Shown here one piece after another: positions 62,367 to 64,000 of a stretch of DNA of 64,000 nucleotides. The notes beneath the pieces were generated by a model. That model was not told the origin of the DNA. It did not search any database and worked only from the letters and a program-made list of their open reading frames with translations. A program made the translations under genes and the position numbers. Every line of letters starts with the position of its first letter. Within the stretch, counting starts at the first letter, position 1. Source of the DNA: an uncultured Acetobacterium sp. Lineage in GTDB: Bacteria > Bacillota > Clostridia > Eubacteriales > Eubacteriaceae. The stretch covers positions 2,878,736-2,942,735 of the forward strand of contig NZ_OY760905.1 in the NCBI RefSeq assembly GCF_963664135.1, given 5' to 3'.

Positions 62367-62394
62367 AAAGATCCTCTTAGCGAGGTTCTTTTTA
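62367..62394 (+). terminator. Terminator of the EamA gene
   Basis: AAAGATCCTC pairs with GAGGTTCTTT (one mismatch), followed by TTTTAATTT. Confidence 0.82.
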
Positions 62395-62548
62395 ATTTAT
62401 AGAGAATTAGCACAGGTGATCACATAGGTCACATCGGACAAATCGCAAAGTCAATGAATCCTATGGGTGGTATGATCAGTTGGCTAATTCCATAAAGAGG
62501 AAATCTATAATAAATAAATTATTATATTCATAATTAAATTGATGTTAG

Positions 62549-63157
62549 TTAAATTGGTATCGGATAAACCTGAACTTTGATGACGCGTTCAAACTCCTGG
62601 GCATCATAATTCAAATTTAAATTAGGGAGTACCTTATCAAACCATTTAGGGACATGTTCACAGATAATCTCCAACTGGGTGAATGAGTGCTCTTTTAAAA
62701 ATGGTAACAGCACCTGCTTAGAACTATAGGATGTTTTGCCGGACATCACATCCTGCAAGTCAATGTAATAATAACCCGGCTGACGTTCATGGATGGCGAT
62801 GGGTTCGGTGGGCACTTTTGCTTCAGTCTTTCTCTGATTGGCACAATCTTCGATGTGTTTTAGAAAGTCCTGCGGATCGCCATCAATTTCCAGCATCGAT
62901 ATCTGAAAGCGCTCCAGCGCCAGGTAGTGAATGCCGCGGATGCGTTTGACGATGAGCAACTTGCAGTCATTTAACCAATCACCCACATCACTTAGACAAT
63001 TTCTCAATTCGTTTCCATCGCTTAAATTTTCGACGATAAATTCTTTTTCCCGAACTAAATGCCAGCCGGACGGATTTTTTGAAAAAACCCTAATGATCCC
63101 ATTTTCGGTAAATAAGGATGTTTTTCCATCAAAATTAACAAGTACTGCAATGTCCAT
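62549..63157 (-). CDS. AnfO-like protein (Fe-only nitrogenase accessory family), 202 aa
   Basis: N-terminal MDIAVLVNFDGKTSLFTENG and the C-terminal half YYYIDLQDV...SSKQVLLPFL...LEIICEHVPKWFDKVLP match what I recall of the AnfO family (strongest: SSKQVLLPF and H-V-P-x-W-F). AnfO is encoded with iron-only nitrogenase in diazotrophs, but its role is not well defined. No anf or nif gene lies in the window, though the upstream gene is cut by the window edge and others may follow. It is 9 bp downstream of the next gene in the same direction, so they are probably one operon. Confidence 0.68.
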   Translation of the reverse strand: MDIAVLVNFDGKTSLFTENGIIRVFSKNPSGWHLVREKEFIVENLSDGNELRNCLSDVGDWLNDCKLLIVKRIRGIHYLALERFQISMLEIDGDPQDFLKHIEDCANQRKTEAKVPTEPIAIHERQPGYYYIDLQDVMSGKTSYSSKQVLLPFLKEHSFTQLEIICEHVPKWFDKVLPNLNLNYDAQEFERVIKVQVYPIPI

Positions 63158-63166
63158 AAGCTCCTC

Positions 63167-64000
63167 CTAACATCCGACGCATTCTGAACAGTCACTGGGA
63201 CTACAGGCACCATCGAGATAATTGCCATCATACAAGATTAGAAATTTATTATCTTTAGTGGTATAGGTAACGGTGTTTTCATTGGTTTTAAACGTAACCT
63301 GATCCCGATCGAAATAAATGGATGTAGGAACTTTAAGATAATCATCACTGAGCATATCCAGACGCAAATGCTGAAAAACCGTTTCTCGTTGGTCGGTATT
63401 GGTGCTTTTTATGATGAAATCACTGTTTGTCATAACGGTAGATAAATTGCCTTCTTCGTCAAAACCAATGGAGTTAAAATCGGCATCCATTCCCAGGGCG
63501 GTGTAGTCAAAGGCGGTGACCGCTCCGATCGGGGTATCCAGGATAATCGGGTGAGCCGGTTCAACCGACTGTAAGGCACCATTTTCATACAATCTAAAGC
63601 CGATCCGAACCGGAATCGTACCAATCGGGGTTTCAATTTTGACAATTTCTCCCGGCCAGAGGATCAGGCTGCTTAATTGTCCGCTTTCATAAAAGCGCAG
63701 ACCGATGATCCGGGCGGAAAACTGCCCAAAGGGAAACTGGAAATCATATTTTTCGGTGATTTTACCTTCATCATCCAAGGACCAGCCAAAACCAATTTGA
63801 CCATTGGTGGGAAACAGACTGTCAATGGCGCCGCTTTCATGAAAGGTAATCATTTCAGCGGTTAGCGTACCAATGGGGGTTTCAATCTTTTGTCGTTCTT
63901 CCAGTGAAATGCTTTTGATACTGCCATTTTCGTAGTAGGACAAGGCCTTCATATCTTTTTTTCGTTCATCGGGACTGGAAAAATGCGGTATCAAATCGCC
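63167..64000 (-). CDS. MORN/YwqK-like repeat protein, 5' end outside window (at least 277 aa)
   Basis: Tandem repeats with the motif (Y/F)(Y/H/R)ENGx(I/L)xSL are seen: YYENGSIKSISL, FHESGAIDSLFP, FYESGQLSSLIL, LYENGALQSVEP, a pattern of MORN/YwqK-type beta-strand repeats. Each is followed by I-x-T-P-I-G (ETPIGT, DTPIGA). The C-terminus is cysteine-rich (GACSPSDCSECVGC), possibly a metal site. The frame stays open through the right edge, so the true start is outside; the TTG at 63994 is not supported. Tightly linked to the AnfO-like gene. Function unknown. Confidence 0.7.
   Translation of the reverse strand, partial: GDLIPHFSSPDERKKDMKALSYYENGSIKSISLEERQKIETPIGTLTAEMITFHESGAIDSLFPTNGQIGFGWSLDDEGKITEKYDFQFPFGQFSARIIGLRFYESGQLSSLILWPGEIVKIETPIGTIPVRIGFRLYENGALQSVEPAHPIILDTPIGAVTAFDYTALGMDADFNSIGFDEEGNLSTVMTNSDFIIKSTNTDQRETVFQHLRLDMLSDDYLKVPTSIYFDRDQVTFKTNENTVTYTTKDNKFLILYDGNYLDGACSPSDCSECVGC

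Noticed and set aside
1..64000. Riboswitch or rRNA genes
   Set aside because: No recognisable rRNA or known riboswitch core was seen; only two tRNAs could be supported.

Overview
The window looks like chromosomal DNA of an anaerobic, low-GC Firmicute, most likely an acetogen of the Acetobacterium/Eubacterium type. The reasons are a complete acetyl-CoA synthase (AcsB) with all cluster-A cysteines, several clostridial hydrophobic (ChW) repeat surface proteins, an old-yellow-enzyme-type enoate reductase and an AnfO-like protein. The genus call is inference.

Layout. (1) 1-864: the end of a branched-chain aminotransferase, then tRNA-Ser(UGA) and tRNA-Ser(GCU) with a strong promoter and terminator. 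(2) About 865-55450: a series of accessory segments separated by four displaced copies of the tRNA-Ser(GCU) 3' end plus its terminator (7029, 30393, 35037, 55453). Segment 1 (865-7028) has membrane proteins, a decayed serine recombinase, a DUF4238 protein and a large protein with a HEPN-like RxxxxxH motif. Segment 2 (7108-30392) has a DUF3883 nuclease-like protein, an XRE/ImmA-IrrE pair, a ChW surface protein, and an 11 kb minus-strand replicon-like block. That block encodes RadC, DUF1643, DUF960, a large serine recombinase, an SF3 helicase, three related small proteins and an exonuclease-less family A DNA polymerase. The segment ends with a WYL regulator and two large uncharacterised membrane-associated proteins, flanked by a 35-bp direct repeat. 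Segment 3 (30469-35036) holds a C39-like lipoprotein and an LRR/ChW surface protein. (3) 35114-54800: a ChW/C39 surface protein and a lipase, then genes that look metabolic or stress-related: a V4R-PAS sigma-54 activator, an orphan acsB behind a sigma-54 promoter, a DUF1254 lipoprotein, CsbD and a mini membrane protein, cytoplasmic alpha-amylase, a SpoIIE phosphatase, a glutaredoxin, an SPFH protein and a GGDEF receptor. (4) 55518-64000: DUF2284, a cation/proton antiporter, an enoate-reductase-like flavoprotein, a broken LysR gene, an EamA transporter, an AnfO-like protein and a repeat protein cut by the window edge.

How parts work together. The clearest circuit is at 39.1-43.4 kb. The sigma-54 activator lies directly upstream of acsB; the gap between them contains a 10-bp perfect inverted repeat (candidate activator site), the activator's terminator, and a consensus -24/-12 promoter. 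The 14-25 kb block has recombination and replication genes but no capsid, terminase or conjugation genes and no primase, so it resembles a cryptic integrated plasmid, a satellite or a reduced element. The WYL/TerB-like/membrane triplet at 25.7-30.2 kb is the best candidate for an undescribed (possibly defensive) system. Functional statements about it are inference.
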